This document shows, one piece after another, positions 60,006 through 64,000 of a stretch of DNA of 64,000 nucleotides. This DNA comes from Sipunculus nudus (taxonomy: Eukaryota > Annelida > Sipuncula > Golfingiida > Sipunculidae): positions 44,712,714-44,776,713 of the forward strand of contig CM049320.1 of the NCBI GenBank assembly GCA_026874595.1, in the 5' to 3' direction. Position 1 is the stretch's first letter. Every line of letters starts with the position of its first letter. The notes below the pieces were generated by a model. The model did no database searches and was not told the DNA's origin. It worked only from the letters and a program-made list of their open reading frames with translations. A program made the translations under genes and the position numbers.

Positions 60006-60095
60006 CCCACATTGAGGGGAAAGACAAGATTTTCTTTTATAATTGTTTCCTTAACATGTGACCCTTAACGGGCCGATGTCTCCTCGTTTTGCATT

Positions 60096-60795
60096 TTGCT
60101 ATCAGAATAAATGCACAATACACCAAGCTGTCAGAATAAATGCACAATACGCCAAGCTGTCAGAATAAATGCACAATACGCCAAGCTGTCAGAATAAATG
60201 CACAATACGCCAAGCTGTCAGAATAAATGCACAATACGTCAAGCTGTCAGAATAAAAACACAATACGCCAAGCTGTCAGAATAAATGCACAATACGCCAA
60301 GCTGTCAGAATAAATGCACAATACGTCAAGCTGTCAGAATAAAAGCACAATACGTCAAGCTGTCAGAATAAATGCACAATACGCCAAGCTGTCAGAATAA
60401 ATGCACAATACGCCAAGCTGTCAGAATAAATGCACAATATGCCAAGCTGTCAGAATAAAAGCGCAACACGCCAAGCTGTCAGAATAAATGCACAAAACGC
60501 CAAGCTGTCAGAATAAATGCACCATACGCCAAGCTGTCAGAATAAATGCACGATACGCCAAGCTGTCAGAATAAATGCACAATATGCCAAGCTGTCAGAA
60601 TAATAGCGCAACACGCCAAGCTGTCAGAATAAATGCACAAAACGCCAAGCTGTCAGAATAAATGCACAATACGCCAAGCTGTCAGAATAAATGCACGATA
60701 CGCCAAGCTGTCAGAATAAATGCACAATATGCCAAGCTGTCAGAATAAAAGTGCAACACGCCAAGCTGCCAGAATAAATACACAATACATCAAGC
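60096..60795. repeat. 29-bp minisatellite, about 24 units, with 145-bp higher order
   Basis: Unit GCCAAGCTGTCAGAATAAAT + GCACAATAC. The variant ATATGCCAAGCTGTCAGAAT followed by AAAAGCGCAACAC recurs with unit starts at 60441, 60586 and 60731, exactly 145 bp (5 units) apart. Confidence 0.95.
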
Positions 60796-62099
60796 GTGGA
60801 CAGATCATTCTGCGATGAATGCGTGACAGCGTCAGATCAGGCCAAACAATGGTGAATTGCTGAGGTTTCATCGAGCACCAAGGTGGTTCCCAAAAATAGG
60901 TTTCTGAAATATTTCAAGGGAGTAAGATATATAAAATTTGTGTGTGTTGCTTAGTCTTGTAACAGCAGATTACACCTCACCATTCGATGCCAGCTGGAGA
61001 AGTTTTGAATTTTGTGATATAAAGGTATGAAGATCTGCTTGGTATGGTGATGGTTGCATTATAAAAATGTGCAGATAATCAAAGCATGTCAGTCAAGGGC
61101 ATGCTAACACAGGGAGTAATATGTGTATGTCTTCAGATACATACTTTTGTGATTTGTGCCATTCGGGCACTGCGCTATATTCCTACATCCATTGAACAAA
61201 CTACAGTAAAAAATACTCATCTGGTGTAGTGTCAAACGTGGAGCGTCCGGAACCAAATCCGCATTAAGATTCAGGATTTACACGCTCTGCCAAGGGCTGA
61301 ATTCTGGCCAGGGAAACTCCAGCGAAGATCTTTCCGAGAACACTAAGGAGTGATACTCAACCCTGTTTTGATTCATGACTTTGCATTAAATAGATTTATT
61401 CATGTAAATACTTTATAAAAGAAATATTTGGCACATGGAACAGGAATTGTTTCAGTGGCTGCGGTCAGCTTTGTTCTCGTATCATTCCTCATGTCCTGAT
61501 CAACAGGCTAATATTTTCTTCACAGAAGGAGTATATGGAGCCGTGTTACGAGAAGTTCTTTCCCATGCGCAGGCCAGTCAGCCTCCCGACATTATTTGCT
61601 GCTTCATTATCATCAGTGTATTGGTAGACTTCTTGCCTTGTGCAAGAAGCATCAATCTTCGGCTGTATTTGATGGAACCTTAGTAGAGAGTGTCTGTTCG
61701 TGATAATGGGTGCCTCCTCCATGATAATTGGCAGAGGATACGACTTTATTGTTTTTTTTAGCCAGACAAAACAACTCTGTAGTACACCTCCGGCGGTTAG
61801 CCTCATCCATGGAATGCGCGATATCAGTCTGTAGATATGAATCAAGAGTTAATCTATATATTATTAATCTATATATCAATATCCAGTGCCGGAGCCCTCT
61901 GTCAATGGCTCCTTCTATTTCAGCTGCAATTAGCTATCACCCTCCGGCTGTCCAATACCAAGTAACTTCTCTCTCGCGAAGCTTGGCACCATTACAACAC
62001 AGCATCGAGACGAAGTCCCGTGTCTGTTACTGGGAGCTATTCATATGGCTCAGAATACGACTTCCCCCAGGCTGACTGTTTGTACATACTGATGCTATG
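60796..62099. other. Stretch with one unrecognised 82-codon frame
   Basis: The frame at 61435-61683 (+) starts at ATG with MEQELFQWLRSALFSYHSSC and has no recognised domain. Its 5' half looks compositionally protein-like, but there is no other support. At 61700-61730 a single-unit fragment of the CTCCTCCATGATAA repeat (see 63372-63920) occurs. Confidence 0.25.
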
Positions 62100-62900
62100 G
62101 CCCAACAAGGCTCTCCGGAGAAAAGTAGACCGGCCCGTCCGGTCTGTTCGCAGCTTCGATCAGGAACGCCCATCCTCTCACCGCGGCTACTGGCTTCCCT
62201 CCTATCCTCTCGATAACCCCGCTCTCTCCTTTTTCCCGGTACCTGACGTCACAAGCACCGCAGTCTCCTCCACCAATCAGCAGTACAATCCACTTGCTTC
62301 GCTGTCACAAGCATCAAAATTAGAGTAGACACGCCCCAAGGAGTTATACGTGGGAAATAACTACCCTAAAGCATTACAGAGGTTGACATAGACAGCTGGC
62401 ATCAACCTTGCTGCAGTCTTGCAGCGCTGACATATATAGTAAACAATACAAGCGCTGCAGCCTCTGGCGGGGAGAGTCTATACTATCTAAGTTTGTACGG
62501 ATCCGTACAGACCCTCAGACACGTATATGCCTTGTGAAGCGTGAAGACACCAAACAAAACCCAAATATTATAATTGTTACAGATGCTTAGACTCCGTTGG
62601 GACCAAAACTTTTGCTGGATGATCAGCATTAATGAAGTATGGGCACTTACTCTGGATGAAGTCAGACATTGCTTCATCTCCGTCTGGCCGATGGCGCTTT
62701 CCGGTTGGAACAACCAATAGGAAATTAGCATCATTGACAACACGCGATGTATGATGGGAAGGATGCTTATGTAAATTTGGTCTATCCTAGTGCACGGCAC
62801 TGGCATTCCTGGGAAAATCCCCCCTGAATTCATCTTTTGCATAGATTGCCCACCTAATTTGCATGGGATTCCTTTTCCGGCGGTGTCCAGTTGGCATGCA
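62100..62900. promoter_or_regulatory. Possible promoter region
   Basis: GC-richer than its surroundings. It has a full CRE (TGACGTCA, 62244-62251), CCAAT boxes (62273-62277 and 62710-62714), an ETS-like CCGGAA on the minus strand near 62700 and an octamer ATTTGCAT near 62856-62863. A minus-strand ATG at 62669 is followed 19 nt later by a consensus donor (GTAAGTGC from 62650), which could be a tiny first coding exon. All are short motifs; no downstream exon was recognised. Confidence 0.25.
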
Positions 62901-63371
62901 ACAACTGAACCCCGGCAGTTCAAAGGATAAAAAAACATTTACAGGCGCACATAAAGGTGATATATCGATTTAATTTGATACATAAAAAGTTTATTTCTAT
63001 ATATAAATACAAGATTGTTTCTCTATCGCAAAACAAGCAGTGATAATTCATGTTACAGGTCCCTCCATGTACGGCAAGGTGAACTCTCACCGCTAGACGG
63101 TCGGACATATCACAGATAAATGGAGTCCGTACGTGGCGGACTAGCATCAACCAAACGCCGTTGCTAAGAAAACAGGTTACAGCTCGAAAAAGAAACGAAC
63201 ACAAAAGGCGCCAGCGTTCTGCACTGGTCGCTAAATCTTTCTGAGATGCCGATATCAAATAGACCAGCTGCTACTCCTAACTTACATAAAATAAATATAA
63301 TCTGCCATATAATTACCCGATCACAATCCACATACATAAATAAAAAGTGACAGTCCTCTGGTGACACTCCA

Positions 63372-63920
63372 TGAGAATGGATGCCTGCACCATGATAACG
63401 GTTGCCTGCACCATGATAACGGTTGCCTCCTCCATGGTAACGGGCGACTCCTCCATGATAACGGGCGACTCCTCCATGATAACGGGCGACTCCTCCATGA
63501 TAACGGTTGCCTCCTCCATGATAACGGTTGCCTCCTCCATGATAACGGGCGACTCCTCCATGATAACGGGCGACTCCTCCATGATAACGGTTGCCTCCTC
63601 CATGATAACGGTTGCCTCCTCCATGGTAACGGTTGCCTCCTCCATGGTAACGGTTGCCTCCTCCATGGTAACGGTTGCCTCCTCCATGGTAACGGTTGCC
63701 TCCTCCATGATAACGGGCGACTCCTCCATGATAACGGGCGACTCCTCCATGATAACGGGCGACTCCTCCATGATAACGGTTGCCTCCTCCATGATAATGG
63801 TTGCCTCCTCCATGATTACGGTTGCGTCCTCCATGATAATGAGCGCCTCCTCCATGATAATGGGCGCCTCCCCCATGATAACGGTTGTCTCCTACATGAA
63901 AATGGATGACCCCTCCATGT
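63372..63920. repeat. 21-bp minisatellite, about 25 units
   Basis: Unit CTCCTCCATGATAACGGTTG + C, with a second main variant where GGTTGC is GGGCGAC. Because 21 is a multiple of 3, long frames stay open on both strands (63361-63909 +, 63371-63985 +, 63313-63876 -) with seven-residue repeats such as MEEATVI and MEESPVI. These are the longest frames in the window but are probably not genes. Confidence 0.93.
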
Positions 63921-64000
63921 TATTCCATGATAAACCTTCTCTTTGTGTCAGCAAACACCATGAAAGCCACAGGTTTAAAAGATAAAGATTACTGACTTCG

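Noticed and set aside
60096-60795. CRISPR-like array of 29-bp repeats
   Set aside because: Units follow each other without spacers and the context is eukaryotic; it is a minisatellite.
62483-62938. 151-codon minus-strand frame
   Set aside because: No recognisable domain; overlaps CCAAT/octamer-bearing sequence more like a regulatory region.
1-64000. A novel multi-gene defence or metabolic system
   Set aside because: Only one host gene is recognisable; all other coding traces are decayed retroelement proteins. The novelty here lies in repeat and splice-site structure, not in a gene cluster.

Overview
The window looks like an intron-rich, AT-rich, repeat-dense animal nuclear genome. Most bases are transposon remnants, tandem repeats and low-complexity tracts. 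A marine bivalve mollusc or similar invertebrate fits best. This is an inference from the retained allantoinase gene (lost in mammals), the L1/Tx1-like LINEs, many tRNA/MITE-type repeats and long poly-G/C tracts. No species assignment is possible from sequence alone, and nothing bacterial or viral was seen.

The only host gene I can support is the 5' part of an allantoinase gene on the + strand. Three coding exons (27555-27689, 46260-46411, 53613-53730) have proper GT/AG boundaries. They join in phase (0 at junction 1, a split Leu codon at junction 2) into 135 consecutive residues that cover the N-terminal beta-domain, the HxH metal motif and the start of the amidohydrolase barrel. Exon 4 onward was not found and should lie beyond position 64000. 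Introns are about 18.6 kb, 7.2 kb and more than 10 kb.

Layout. 1-5 kb: minus-strand LINE remnants (RT, endonuclease). 5.4-7.8, 15.2-17.7 and 39.1-41.3 kb: three direct copies of a ~2.3-kb dispersed repeat rich in AGGTCA half-sites; the second is inserted inside a LINE ORF1. 20-23 kb: a degenerate repeat tract carrying five CTCF-like motifs. 25.8-27 kb: inverted-repeat elements just upstream of exon 1. 27.7-46.2 kb (intron 1): dispersed repeats, a MITE with 7-bp target duplications, 46-bp and 41-bp minisatellites (the latter with a 615-bp higher-order period) split by a tRNA-derived SINE, a hAT-like MITE and the third 2.3-kb repeat. 46.4-53.2 kb (intron 2): a 67-bp minisatellite whose unit contains the end of exon 2 plus its splice donor, interrupted by a decayed Gypsy-type retroelement flanked by inverted repeats. 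53.7-64 kb (intron 3): a decayed minus-strand LINE, a C29 tract, a second MITE copy, 29-bp and 21-bp minisatellites and a possible promoter region.

The most interesting observations are the amplified exon/intron junction of allantoinase exon 2, the inverted-repeat-flanked Gypsy remnant, the repeat-borne CTCF-like and nuclear-receptor-like motifs, and a MITE family whose target duplications can be read directly.
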